From assembly GCA_018105865.1 (NCBI GenBank), contig CM030845.1, positions 13,793,390 through 13,857,389 on the forward strand: a DNA stretch of 64,000 bases, in the 5' to 3' direction. How positions within the stretch are numbered: the first letter of the stretch is position 1; every line of letters begins with the position of its first letter. Origin of the DNA: Metaphire vulgaris. Taxonomy: Eukaryota; Annelida; Clitellata; Crassiclitellata; Megascolecidae. Below the pieces are notes generated by a model. The model had not been told where the DNA came from. It searched no databases and saw nothing but the letters and a program-made list of their open reading frames with translations. This document shows positions 22,646-33,799 of the stretch, in pieces. The position numbers and the translations under genes were made by a program.

Positions 22646-25040
22646 CACAAGAAGTCATTACAAAAAGCAAAAATATATGCTAAACAGTGTTAACCCAATA
22701 AAAAACTAGAAATAACCCCTAATAACCCCTTTTATGAAAGGCGGACCTCCATAATTACTGTGGGAGCCAGGAAAACAACTGGAGAGCGGCCTCGTAGCTT
22801 ACATGTTAGAAAACACCCTGGGCCATAGGTTATATGACTACTTCAGACTTTTCATACCATGCCTGGTGTGTACTCCTATCTCTGCTGTGTTGGACGTAGT
22901 GCGGCGTTATCCTAACGCCTAGCTTGTACTGTTAACTTATAGAGTGTTAAACTATAATCAACAGTCTCAGATATATTATAACTTCATATATTATTATTAT
23001 TATTATTCGTATCCCTGAGTAACTGAGTCTGACTGCAAACTGTTGTTTCAAACAGTAAATTATATTGCTTACCGACTTCGATGGTAATCTATCTCAAAAT
23101 ATCCGCTGAGGAAGTCTGTTGAAATTAGATATTCTTGTTGCTGAAACGTGAAGATATTGTTACGAATTTTCTCTTGGTTCCCCTGGGTGATCCTGGATGG
23201 CTAAATTTATTCAGAGGGAGGTCTACACGGCATATGCCCAAGAATAAACGGGGAAGAGAAAAGACATCCGAAACGCTATATAGGCCCCCGCCCTGGTATT
23301 AGGGCGGCTTGCTTGTGAATAGACGACAAACACTTCTTTCAGTTATAATCAGTTTATTGAAAGCACCTTAAATACGGGAGAAGTGAATGAAATGATCAAG
23401 TAGTTCGCTAGTAATTACACGGGTAGCTTCCTTTGCATCGGGCTCTTTATGAGAGTTCAGTGTCATGCAAAGAGGGTTAACAGTCACTGGGTGAGGTCAC
23501 GTTCCAAGGAATGCGCGTACCGGCGGGTGATCCTTCTGCGGGTAGTCGAGGAGGGAGGTGATACTGCGGAAAGGGCGACGTAGGAATCGCGTGAGCCAAG
23601 CGCTCCGCGAAGGCCGTCCTCTCGTCGGTCGAGTTGGGCTCTGCGGCGGTCGTAGGAAGGCGAAGTCGATCCGGTCGAGGGTCAGCTTCGGTCGTCGGAC
23701 ATCAGGTGAAGCGGCCGCAGCGATCGGCGACTGAAGTGACAGGAGCGACCGACAGCCGATCGGGCTGGAGCGGTCGTCTTCAAGCGTGCTCTAGCGGGCC
23801 GGAACGTTCGACAGCCGGTCAGGCTGAAGCGTACGCCTGCTAAGGCGGCGGGTGCAGCCAATACCAGCGAGAGATTCGGAACCTCAGGCGTGCCCCTAGC
23901 CATAGGCGTCAATCCATAGGGGGCCCGGGCCCCCAATAATTCGGGCAGGGAGGCCCAGCACTTGTTGGGCCCCCCAATATTTCAACTGTTTATATACCAG
24001 TTAACACATTTTCCAGTCTCAATGCATGCTCTTCCTGGAATTTCTATTTTTGAAATTTCATATTTTTGGAGTTTCGGTTCAGAAATGACGATCCACAGGG
24101 GCCCGATTCTCTCCATTGATTTAGAGTGGGCTCAGCATTTGTTCATCATATGTTACCCCCCACTCCAACACGTAAGCCCTATAACGTTTGCTCAGTTTCA
24201 GTAGTTTGACACCCAGTCACTGGAGTACCGTCACTGCGTTTATCCAGATTGCCTGCAAAGGTGAACCTTTTAAACCTGATAATTAATCCATTGGGGACGA
24301 ACAAGCAGTCGGACTGTAGGAACCTGGTCTCTGGTTGATTGACCCTAAGTGTAAACTTTCATGTCACTTAACGGTCATCATGGGAACGATGTGACGTCGA
24401 TGTCAAGATGCTTTTGAGCCGAATTTACTAGATTTATATAGTTGACGGCTGTACAACAGCCTTGCTGCGTTAGTAACATAGGGTGGGGATAACTACGCCA
24501 CCCTGCTGAGAGAATGGCGTTTAACTCTTTAGAAGTTTAGATCAATCCTATGGGTTTGTCGAAATCACCGGTGAAGCGTCTAAATTCTATGGAGATTACA
24601 GGAACTGAGTCATCAGACTGCATTAACATTTAAGACATTTCTCTTGCTTGAACTAGACAGTTAACTGTTTAGACGTCTAAATCCGAGTAGTATATAATAA
24701 AAATTTAATAATGTCTCGTAAGCGACAATGCAATATCATTTAAGATGCTGCCCACGAAACCTGGACTCTTTTATTTGTCAAACTTTTCATTTTGCTCTGC
24801 ACCTTGGGCTCAACACTCTTATTGAGATTACGAGATAGACTACTCAAGCAGGTAAGGTACACTATACATGCCTACGTTTTAATATGATTGGTCAGCAATA
24901 ATTTTTAGTGGTGCAGACTGCAGAACTATGAATTTTTGCCTTTATAAAATATAAACATTAAATAGCTTAATTGAAAGTAAATTATAGAACAAACCCAAAA
25001 GTAAATAAAAATTATGGCTGAATTTATATCACTTCCTGAT
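22646..25040. other. Gene-free; possible LTR-like and MITE pieces
   Basis: 23155-23390 starts TGTTACGAATTTTCTC and contains a CTATATAGGCCC box, which looks LTR-like, but no partner was found. 23829-23860 (CGTACGCCTGCTAAGGCGGC) recurs at 28869-28900. CATAGGCGTCAATCCATAGG near 23903 recurs as ATGGACGCCAATCCATAAGG near 30613 and suggests another MITE. The GC-rich frames at 23634-23936 have no recognisable domain. 24.0-25.0 kb holds nothing I recognise. Confidence 0.4.
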
Positions 25041-25201
25041 ATAAACAAAGTAAGTAAGTAAGTAAGTAAAATCTTGTTAATTTCTATAGAGCTTTATGTA
25101 TAGGGTATACACCCTGTGTGTATGTATGTATATATATAGGTTAACTAGCTATATATAATTATTTATATAGTGTCTATATTTATATAGTGTCTATATATAT
25201 A

Positions 25202-25257
<56 letters not shown>

Positions 25258-25317
25258 TGGCTATATATATATTTAATGCAAAAACGTACATACATAAAGT
25301 ACAAAATATACATAAAG

Positions 25318-25364
<47 letters not shown>
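25041..25364. repeat. GTAAGTAAGT tail and (TA)n microsatellites
   Basis: GTAAGTAAGTAAGTAAGTAA followed by ATCTTGTTAATTTCTATAGA at 25048-25090 is a truncated minus-oriented LINE end. (TA)n runs lie at 25195-25255 and 25320-25364. The poly-Ile-Tyr frames are artefacts. Confidence 0.85.
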
Positions 25365-25367
<3 letters not shown>

Positions 25368-25559
25368 ACAGTCAAAGTGTGAAATCAGGCAATGCTGACA
25401 TTGCCTGAAACTTTTAGGAAATGTCGACATAAGCCGTTTCACTCGGGCACTGTCGACATTGACTGAAATGTTTAGGCATTGTTTAACATGCCTGAAATTT
25501 GCTCAAATTTTATACACACATTTCCTGAAATCTTTGTCTGTGATGGAATAGCATAATAA

Positions 25560-25900
25560 GTAACATAAAACAGTTCTGAAACCTTAATAAGTGCCAAAAA
25601 CTTTAATAGGTTCAAATTAAATAAAAACAGGCAGTAATAGAAAAAAGTTATACACAACTGTAAAATCTTCAAATGCAATAAAGAAATGAATTCCAAAAAA
25701 CGTTATAAGGTTCTAACGCAATAAAGAAAAAAGCAGTCATATAAAACAGTTCTACAACATTAATGAAGTCAACTAAAACTTTATAAGGTTCTAATGCAAT
25801 AAAAAAGCAGTCATATAAAACAGTTCTACAACATTAATGAAGTCAACTAAAACTTTATAAAGTTCTAATGCAATAAAGGAAAAATCAGTCATATAAAACG
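25560..25900. repeat. Tandem repeat, ~80 bp unit
   Basis: Units containing ATAAAACAGTTCTACAACAT and AACTTTATAAGGTTCTAATG are repeated about four times, the last two being nearly identical. Confidence 0.8.
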
Positions 25901-25909
25901 GGCTAAAAT

Positions 25910-26149
25910 TTAACAGTTCTTATTGCGGCAACTTAAACTTGAATGGCAACGACTATTGCATTTCAGTTTAGCTTTGAAACATCTACAACGATTTGTTTCA
26001 CACTTGACAGGGCTTGAAGAAGACTTCCCGCAGTTATTCACTGTTACAGGGATACAGCGAAGCTTCAGTTCTTCAGGTGTCCCGTTACCCAAATGCCGGG
26101 CCCAGTTGTTGACACTTCGACAGCGAGGGGTACATCCAACAGGCGACAC
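25910..26149 (-). pseudogene. Cys-rich (CXC-like) C-terminal coding remnant of the TIR element
   Basis: The minus frame reads CGKSSSSPVKCETNRCRCF, then KAKLKCNSRCHSSLSCRN. The CxCxxxxxxCxxxCHxxxxC arrangement resembles the Cys clusters found at the C terminus of several DNA-transposon and tesmin-like proteins. The upstream 30 residues derive from a partial duplication (GACTTCCCGCAGTTATTCAC occurs at 26023 and 26159). Orientation and position inside the TIRs make it a likely remnant of that element's own protein. Function not assigned. Confidence 0.45.
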
Positions 26150-27124
26150 CTTGAAAAAGACTTCCCGCAGTTATTCACAGCTATAGGGATACAGCGAACT
26201 AGAGCTGGGTCGATTATGATTATTTTTTCCGATTACGATTACGATTATTTTGGATTATTTTTCACGATTACGATTTCGATTACGATTACGGTTTTTTTAT
26301 ATAATCGCGATTTCGATTTCGATTATTTCACAGTACCTTTAGAAACTGTCTTTCCCGTCATATTTTACAGTATTCGGCGATCCTCTGTGTATCGATGTTC
26401 AGTTGGTCTTCAACAGGGATATTTCTACACCCCTAACACCCTCCCCCAATTTGAGGTCGACACCCCTAAAATTTGGTAATGTGACAATGGTATGCATACA
26501 GAATGCATATTGATTAGCCCTGAACACCCACCCCCAAACAGGCCCCTTTAGAGGGGGCCAGGAGGGCCATTCGGCCCGGGCCTCCATCGTTTGGGGGCCT
26601 CCCTTTGTTTCCTTGTCTAGAATTCTGGGAGAGCAAGAAAGCTAGATAGCTACTACTAGAGGGGCTTCAAAATTTGGTGATGACTGTTTTTGCTTGTTGA
26701 CAATTTTGGGATTTTGGGATAGCTAGGAAGGTATTCGAGATCTGCGGTCCTCAAAATTGGTGATTACCTTTTTTCGCTTGTCAAAATTTTAATTGTTGGG
26801 AAGGCTAGGAGAGGCCTCGAAATTTAGGAGAGGCCTCGAAATTCCAACTGGCCTGGGCCTCCTTCAGCTTCTGAAGGGGCCTGCCCCTAAATGGAGAAAT
26901 ACACCCCACAACTTTTATCCTCGGATGACTTTTTTGCGTGTCAGACTTTGTGTGAGTCTCTATAACGTTTTTTTGCTTGTCAGCCTTTTTCGGTAGAGAC
27001 CTCCAAATTTCGACACCCCCAGATTTTGCCGACACCCCCAAATTCACAATCCTACAATCCTAGAAATAAACACCCCCCAGATTTTCCCGACACCCCACCC
27101 CAATTCACAATCCTAGAAATAACC

Positions 27125-27735
27125 CTGGTCTTCAATCTCCTTAAAGGATCGAGCCTGGGTGGCAAGACCGATATCGTCAGCGTATCCAAACTTCCTACTG
27201 ATGGTATCAGGTTAAGTCGTTTGTAGGCCTATAAACCTACAAATTGAATAACATAGGTGCTAGAACTGAACACTGTGTTAGACCGTTTCGCTGACGTCTC
27301 CAGGAGCTGACATCTTCTCCCAAGTGAACTTAGAACCGTCTCTCAGAGATGAGTAATTCCACAAGTTGACAGAACCAGGGCAGTGGGGGCTCCACCGGGG
27401 CGCCAGGGGGGCCAGTGCCCCTATTGAGTGCCTGGCCCCCCAGTTGGGACCCTATACTTAATGCTACATACATTAAACAACAAATGGTTGGCCCCCATGA
27501 TTAAAAGTTGGCAAGTTGCCACCCCAACGGCCCCCCACTTGCCAAATCCTAGAGCCGCCACTGAACCAGGGTGGCAAGTTGAGCGAGAGTTTGTACATTA
27601 AACCCACATGACACACCGTATCGAAAGCTGCTGTCAGACCCAGAAAGATGGTACATGTCTTTAGACGCTGTTGAATCCATTTTCAATGAAAATCTGATAA
27701 TCAACGGTAAATTGATCTTTCTTTGAATCGGAAAT
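27125..27735 (-). pseudogene. Jockey-like LINE RT fragment inside the hAT element
   Basis: Minus-strand blocks: DYGFDSVSC-like region near 27610, LRDGSKFTWEKMSAPGD, QCSVLAPMLFNL-like block near 27260, and YADDIGLATQARSFKEIE near 27150. Order and motifs are those of RT motifs B and C of a jockey-group element. Split by the MITE at 27381-27563 and by frame changes. Confidence 0.7.
27381..27563. mobile_element. hAT MITE (CAGTGGCGGCTCC type), copy 2, with 8 bp duplication
   Basis: Starts CAGTGGGGGCTCCACCGGGG, ends CCTAGAGCCGCCACTG. It is flanked by AACCAGGG at 27373-27380 and 27564-27571, a perfect 8 bp duplication. It splits the LINE fragment. Confidence 0.95.
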
Positions 27736-28162
27736 ATTGTATAATATAACATACGGGAATAATCGAAAAATAATCGCGATTTCGATTATTTTTTCGACGA
27801 TTATCGATTATTTCGATTTATTTGATAATCGTGTCGATTTCGATTTCGGTTTTTCCAAAAATCGCGATTACGATTTCGATTTCGATTAATCGACCCACCT
27901 CTACAGCGAACAGCCCCCTCAGCCTTAATATGACTCTGACAGCGAAGCCTCAGATCTTCATAAGTCCAAGTTAAGCTTATTATGCTATTCCATCACAGAT
28001 AAAGATTTCGGGAAATGTATGTATAAAAATTGGGCAAATTTCAGGCATTGTTAAACAATGCCTAAACATTTCAGTCAATGTCGACAGTGCCCGAGTGAAA
28101 CGGCTTATGTCGACATTTCCTAAAAGTTTCAGGCAATGTCAACATAGCCTGATTTCACACTT

Positions 28163-28169
28163 TGACTGT

Positions 28170-28243
<74 letters not shown>
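28163..28243. repeat. (TA)n microsatellite
   Basis: About 70 bp of alternating TA between two inverted-repeat elements. Confidence 0.9.
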
Positions 28244-28246
<3 letters not shown>

Positions 28247-28730
28247 GTCCAACTTTCACTTCCTGGACCGTCACTTCCTGGACGACGTCACTTCCTGGCC
28301 CGCCACTTCCTGGACCGTTCCTAATGTTCTATCTGTTATGTGTATAAAAACAAGTGTATACACTATGATATACAAATCGTTGTGATCTGCAATAATACTT
28401 AGAATTACTTACTTAGAATATATAATATAGAAATTCGAGATATTTTACTTACTTCCTTACAATGGTTTGAGTAAGCAGAGGACCAGTGACGCAGACTAGA
28501 ACTATTCAAATTTTGAATCGTTGGATTACGGTTACGACAGCGAAAACGTACCACCTACACTGGGCGGAGGGTCAAAAATACTGCCCAAAAATTGTTGACA
28601 CAAAGGACAGCCCTAACCTACCTACCTACCTATCTATCTACCTATTTACTTCCATTTACAATGACGGTCCAGGAAGTGACGGTCCAGGAAGTGACGGTCC
28701 AGGAAGTGACGGTCCAGGAAGTGACAGGGA
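28244..28730. mobile_element. Element bounded by inverted arrays of CACTTCCTGGACCGT
   Basis: The left array at 28256-28320 holds four CACTTCCTGG(A/C)CCG(T)-type units. The right array at 28661-28725 holds four units in reverse orientation (ACGGTCCAGGAAGTG). Both outer sides abut (TA) runs. The 340 bp core has no convincing frame. The arrays probably serve as subterminal inverted repeats. Confidence 0.65.
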
Positions 28731-29640
28731 ACCATATATATATATAGCGAGTCGTGAGTGACCAGGACAACGAGAAATGACAGCATCAACTTTTCATGTA
28801 CCTAACTTCGGAGGTTTGGGCCCCCCAATATTCCAAGTGGATCGACGCCTTTGCCCCTAGCAGTCCGAAACGTACGCCTGCTAAGGCGGCGGGTACAGCC
28901 GCTGAAGGCGATCGAGGAATGTCGTCTTTCTCGCCGCGAGTAAAAACTCAAGCGTCATCCTTTTTTGGGCGAGGCTATAGAGGAATGTCGTCTTCCTCTA
29001 CGCGAGTAAAAACTCAAACGTAGCAGCCTATCACGAGGCCCGTCGGGTGACGGTACTTAAGACCCTAGGTCCTTGCTTAAAACGGGGGTGCAAAACGTGT
29101 TCGAACAATCGCGCGGCGTTTGGAAACAAATGACGCCAGTTACATGAAAGTCGAAAGGTAAGTCACATTTACTTTACAATATAACATATTCGTCGAATTA
29201 TGAACAATAATTCGATAGCCTAATTATAATAATTAATTAAAGTATCGATCGCCGCAATCGTATTACACGACAGCGAAACGCCTTACGCCACTTAGCGAAC
29301 AATCGGCGAAAGTCCATACGCAAGTTGCTGCGACGTGTAGAAATACGGCTCGCTAAAAAGGTTTGCAGAAAGTCGAAGGCGAAAGGCGGCATTCGGCAAC
29401 GAATGACGCTAATTACTTAATAATCGAAGGGGCGATAGCGCCGGGTCCTTAACACAATGTCTGCGTCGAATAACTGATACGTTCCTACGCTTCTAAAGCG
29501 CCTAGAACGGACCCTTCGGCGAATCGCCAAGATAGCAATGGCTTGAGATAGCGGACGCTCGAAAGATCTACCAGGATGCCGCCTATACGTCCGCTATCTG
29601 TAGATGGTTTTAAGTAAAATCCGCCGGTAATATTTCTGGC
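28731..29640 (+). repeat. Dispersed repeat related to 9960-10480; no gene
   Basis: GACCCTAGGTCCTTGCTTAA, GTGTTCGAACAATCGCGCGG and AGTCGAAAGGTAAGTCAC near 29060-29170 match 10225-10330. Two direct copies of GAGGAATGTCGTCTT…CGCGAGTAAAAACTCAA sit at 28912-28960 and 28980-29022. No supported coding region. Confidence 0.5.
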
Positions 29641-29734
29641 TTCGTGGGTACGTTGTCCCCGCCCTATTCCTCTCCTTGATTGTTCAGAATGTATATTATT
29701 AATGGTGGTGATTATGATTTAGTAACAATCAGAC

Positions 29735-29855
29735 TTGGAGTCCTCGAGGCCGTGGCCTTGGCCTCGAGGCGCCTCGAGGCCAAGTGACGCTGGCCTTGGC
29801 CTTGGCCTTGGCCTCGGGATACAAGTCCTCGGCCTTGTGTACTCGAGGCCAAGCC
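29735..29855. repeat. Left subterminal GGCCTTGGCC/CTCGAGGCC array
   Basis: Iterated TCGAGGCC and GGCCTTGGCC motifs, partly palindromic (GAGGCGCCTC). Confidence 0.85.
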
Positions 29856-30322
29856 CTCACATCATGGAATTAAACATGAAAATCGCGCATTCAAAATGTT
29901 GGAATTGACGAATAATATCTGAACAAAACGTCCTCTGTTCAATCCAAACGGTAGACCCTGAGAATTCCTGCTAAGTCTAATAGCTTGTAATTATGTTGCT
30001 TGCATTGACAAGGCTGACATTGTTTGAAGCGAACATTGCCTCAGGGATTGAAGTAGGCATTTAATTGGACCAGATAATTGGGTTTCTTGCTAATAAAAGT
30101 ATTAAAAGGCTTGAACCTAAATGGATATATCATATATGGCGTCTATTTTAGAGCAGTTCTAGACTGCGGCGGCTTCACAGGGGGCCGGAGTTTATTGTCT
30201 CTAAAGTATAACAGAGACACCTGCGAGGCTGCATCTGCTTAGGCTAAGGAGGTTGTAGACTGATCGCACTTGGAAAAGAAACGGTGCCGTAGTGACAGCA
30301 ATCTCTGCTGTAGGCCTACCTA

Positions 30323-30565
30323 TTGCTATTAAAGTTTGTAAGTAAAAATACGCAAGCAAAGAATATGGCCACAAATGAGCCTAGCATTTTGAAGTTTGCT
30401 TTCACCGATTTCAAAATAATAAATGAAAGAAAGTGGTCCGCGAAATGCAAGCAATGTCGCGAAATAATAAGTGAAACTCGAGGAACTTCAAGTGGGTTCA
30501 AGAAACATCTGGATATAAAACACGAGACTGGCAAACAGCTACAAAACATCAAAAGGTATTTTAAT
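30323..30565 (+). pseudogene. BED zinc finger N terminus of hAT transposase
   Basis: The frame from 30365 (MATNEPSILKFAFTDFKII) continues as KWSAKCKQC, REIISETRGTSSGFKKHLD and IKHETGK. The W…C-x2-C…FxxHL…H pattern is that of BED fingers, which bind DNA in hAT transposases. The reading frame leaves hAT-like sequence at about 30565 and enters a nested repeat, so RNase-H-fold and dimerisation regions are absent. Its position between the TIRs of the 29730-31330 element supports ownership. Confidence 0.8.
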
Positions 30566-31108
30566 TTTATATTTAAAACATGGTTGGTAGTAGGTACTGG
30601 ACCCTACTGCCATGGACGCCAATCCATAAGGAGCCAGGGCACCCAATAATTCGGGTAGGGGCCCAGCACTTGTTTGGCCCCCAAAATTTCAATATTTTGA
30701 CGTTTAATCTGCCCAAATCGAGTGTTGGCCCTGATCAGCGCGCGATTTGCAGGGAAAGGGGGGATTTTACCCCACTGTCCATGTACATCCCTTCCACTGA
30801 GGTGGCTACTGCAGGGCCGTTTTAAGGTCTTCGTAGGCCTTAGGCACTCTCATATTCGTAGGCCCTCCTCAACTTAAACCTCCAAGTTGCCAACTACGCA
30901 ACCAACTGTGGATTAAACTGTAGAGTTTAACACTTCTGCATTATTTCATGACTTCGTGTTTAACGGGGGCGTCATTTGGGGGCAGGGGCGTGGCTCCAAG
31001 GAAATGAAGAAATAATGTAACAAATAAATAAGTGTAAAATGTGCAAAAAATTAATTTGTCAAAAATTTGGCAAAATGTACCTAAAAATTTGGCCAAAAAC
31101 GCCAAATA

Positions 31109-31315
31109 TCTGCTGGCCTTGGCCTTGGCCTTGACTTCGGACCTGCTGGCCTTGGCCTTGGCCTCGGACCTGCTGGCCTTGGCCTTGGCCTTGGCCTCGG
31201 ACCTGCTGGCCTTGGCCTTGGCCTTGGCCTCGGACCTCCTGGCCTTGGCCTTGGCCTTGGCCTTGGCCTCGGACCTCCTGGCCTTGGCCTCGCCTTGGCC
31301 TCGACAGTTGTGGCC
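31109..31315. repeat. Right subterminal minisatellite (GGCCTTGGCCTCGGACCTGCT)
   Basis: Six or so units of CTTGGCCTTGGCC(T)TCGGACCTG with variable numbers of GGCCTT. The Ala-Leu and Arg-Pro frames across it are repeat translations. Confidence 0.9.
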
Positions 31316-31338
31316 TCGACTCTAAGTCTGGTAACAAT

Positions 31339-32077
31339 TAAGGAAACATTCTTGCACTTTCGCCAAGCAGGCATATATTTCACAACTCTATCAATATATG
31401 TTTCTATAGGAAAATGTTAGCCAAACATAGGCAATCGTCGCTGTATCTAACTTATAATAAGACAAAGAAAACTTACATGAGTCCACAGAGAGAGACGAGG
31501 ATCACGGGTCGATACGGCAAACAAGGGCAGGGAACTTCCTCACGGATGCGCAGTTTTTTTAGGGAGGGTATTAGATCAAAATAGACCATCACGGGGAGGG
31601 TTCTTCGGGCATCTCACTCTTCTGCACCCACTCACCAACTTTCTACCAACAAAACAGGTCAGGCGAACTCCACTCCTTTCTTCTTTCCTCCAACCGATCA
31701 ACCGGGCGACCAAAAAGACCAGACTACCAACGACTTCAGGAGACCTCTCTTTTTTTAAACCAGGCCGACATTGGGTTTTATATCAAGGCTTAGCAGGCAA
31801 GCAACAGGCCAACGGCATCGAACTACGGCGGACTCAACATAAAGGCTGGGCATACGGATGGGCGTAGGGCTATCTGCAATGCGCACAATGGAGGGGGTCA
31901 TCCATACACTACAACGATCTCAGGTCATAACAACGTCCAAAGAAAGGAATTTTCCACTCCAAAGTAATTTCGTATCATAAGTATCAAAAGTGCGATGGCT
32001 TAATTATAATGGTTATTTGAAATATCGAACAACGCAAACGCATAAAGCTATAGTAGAAGAAAAACACCACGACGTCG
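31339..32077. other. Gene-free; distant copy of the 9.96 kb repeat at the end
   Basis: No supported frame. 31985-32077 (GCGATGGCTTAATTATAATG, GAAATATCGAACAACG, AAACACCACGACGTCGTC) resembles 10380-10455. Confidence 0.45.
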
Positions 32078-32079
32078 TC

Positions 32080-32165
<86 letters not shown>
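32078..32165. repeat. (TAG)n(TAA)n microsatellite
   Basis: About 36 bp of TAG followed by 48 bp of TAA triplets. Confidence 0.9.
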
Positions 32166-32282
32166 TGCTTTTAAGTGGGTTAGGAGGCTATAGAAGCCTG
32201 TGTGAAAACCACTGATGTAACCATCTGCATTCAATAACCTAGTTTATCGAGATAGCCTTTGAATCCGTTTACTGTTTCAACT

Positions 32283-32400
32283 GTAAGTAAGTAAGTAAGT
32301 AAAATCTCGTGAACTTATACAGCGCCCCGGAAAGCAGTACAACAGTAGCTGCTTATTCTTATGCGCTTAATCTTTCTTGAAATAGCTATAGGCAAGATGG
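32283..32400 (-). repeat. LINE/SINE 3' end (GTAAAATCTCGT family)
   Basis: GTAAGTAAGTAAGTAAGTAA, AATCTCGTGAACTTATACAG, GTAGCTGCTTATTCTTATGC; same order as 55800-55915. Confidence 0.7.
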
Positions 32401-32695
32401 TTTGTCGGCCGAAGAGTGCATGCATTCAATTTCACCATCTTGGTCTAGGAATAATGTACCTCTAGGATTAATGTGCAGTCTATGTTATTGATGAACTTCC
32501 GCAAGCATGTAAAAGTAGATGGCGTTGATTAACTCTATTATTTAATTATTATTACCCACAAGGAAATATATATTTGAAGTATTGTAATTTCTGGAAGAAA
32601 TTCAGACGAGAGAGTTATATATTTTGGGTTTATTCTGCTGTGTGCTGGCTAACCTGTATTCTAAAGTCGCGATGTCTATTTTACTAAGTGAGTCT
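32401..32695. other. No recognisable feature
   Basis: Unique AT-rich sequence. Confidence 0.35.
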
Positions 32696-32706
32696 TATAT
32701 ATATCG

Positions 32707-32771
<65 letters not shown>
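32696..32771. repeat. (TA)n microsatellite
   Basis: About 60 bp of TA repeats adjoining a hAT-like end. Confidence 0.9.
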
Positions 32772-32774
<3 letters not shown>

Positions 32775-33799
32775 GCGGATTTACATTTTGGAGGCCCGGT
32801 GCAAATATTTCCATGGAGGCCCCCCCGGCGCCATTGTGGTCGCTTAAAGACAGTGTTTATTCTAGGCCATTTTGGGGGGATTCTCCCAAAATGAAAAAAT
32901 CCCCCCCAAAAATTATATGTTACATGGGGAGATGAAAATTCTCCCCCCAAAAAAAAGTGTGGCGACGGGGAATTTTTTATTTTTTGGAGAGGGAAAAATA
33001 TGGAAGCTTATCACAGGACGTTTAAGAAGGGAAAACGGTCAGATGACCTTTTTTTGTTTTTTGCTCGTCAAGACTTTTGAGATGTCAAACCTTGTCCCTC
33101 CAAACATTTCAAAATCCCCCCATGTCAAGGTGGCTAGAATAAACACTGCTTAAATTAAAGAAGTAACAATACAACAAACGTCATAGAAAAATGAAACAAT
33201 TAAATGCCATTAACTTCAACTCAAATAAACTTGCATTGAATTTGCAGTCGTGCAGTCAGTGTACAAGAACTGGGGCACGGTCGACCTGTCGTCTATATTC
33301 CACGTGTTATGACGTATAAATTAATTTAATTTATTTAAGTGTTATTTGAACTTATTTCTTATGAATTTAATCATCCACGAAGATGAGTTCCGGTACCTTT
33401 TTTCTAGAAAAAAGCACTAAGTACAGTATAACTAAGATTTGTAATCGTTTGCCAAAAAGGTCACCGTCACGGTGTTACGCATTTTACAGTAAGACAAATG
33501 AGTGATGGCGTTAGTCTGTATGTAACTATGCATTGCCATTCCAAAGGTACGGAGGCATACAAATACACATACTCCTACCATTTCCCGTGCTTCTTGACCG
33601 GTGGTACCGTGGTAAGAGTTGACCGTCGAGACACACTGTACAGGCACTGAGGTTGAGTCATGCAGTACCCCTAATCTTCATAACGATGCAAGAGGCCGGG
33701 CGTCTACGACCGTCGGTGGCCCGGTACAACCGCCGGTCACTCGGTCAGAGTCCAGCCATTATGAGCCATACCATTAATTGAGGTCAGCTAAACCGGGCT

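Larger units (their letters stand above)
26200..27903. mobile_element. hAT-type element with 8 bp target duplication CAGCGAAC
   Basis: Ends are TAGAGCTGGGTCGATTA and TAATCGACCCACCTCTA, inverted with one mismatch, followed inward by GATTACGATT/TTTCGATTTCG-rich stretches of about 120 bp. The flanks CAGCGAAC at 26192-26199 and 27904-27911 match perfectly. Between the ends lies poorly conserved GGCC-rich sequence and a LINE RT fragment; no hAT transposase was recognised. Non-autonomous. Confidence 0.85.
25365..28172. mobile_element. DNA transposon with ~197 bp terminal inverted repeats, host of a nest
   Basis: 25365-25561 (GTTACAGTCAAAGTGTGAAA … GGAATAGCATAATAAG) is repeated inverted at 27977-28172 with few mismatches, and both ends abut (TA)n. 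Inside are tandem repeats of about 82 bp, an antisense Cys-rich coding remnant (25910-26149) and a hAT element (26200-27903) that itself contains a LINE piece and a MITE. The superfamily is not assigned; a TA duplication would be invisible in the flanking microsatellite. Confidence 0.8.
29730..31330 (+). mobile_element. hAT transposon remnant with GGCCTT arrays and 8 bp duplication
   Basis: Ends CAGACTTGGAGTC and GACTCTAAGTCTG are inverted with one mismatch. The flanks GTAACAAT at 29722-29729 and 31331-31338 are identical. Just inside each end are tandem GGCCTTGGCC/TCGAGGCC repeats (29740-29855 and 31109-31315). A plus-strand BED zinc finger (30323-30565) marks the N terminus of its transposase; the catalytic part is missing. 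Nested hAT/MITE scraps lie at 30600-30990. Confidence 0.9.

Noticed and set aside
23155..23390. Solo LTR
   Set aside because: It begins TGTTACGAA and has a TATA-like box, but no matching end, target duplication or second copy could be found in the window.
28256..28725. CRISPR-like regularly spaced repeats (also 48.4-49.1 kb)
   Set aside because: Units are contiguous or nearly so, have no unique spacers, occur in inverted pairs and lie in an animal genome.
31041..31383. Ala-Leu-rich and Arg-Pro/Gly-Gln-rich frames of about 100 codons
   Set aside because: They follow the GGCCTTGGCC minisatellite in all frames and both strands, so they are repeat artefacts.
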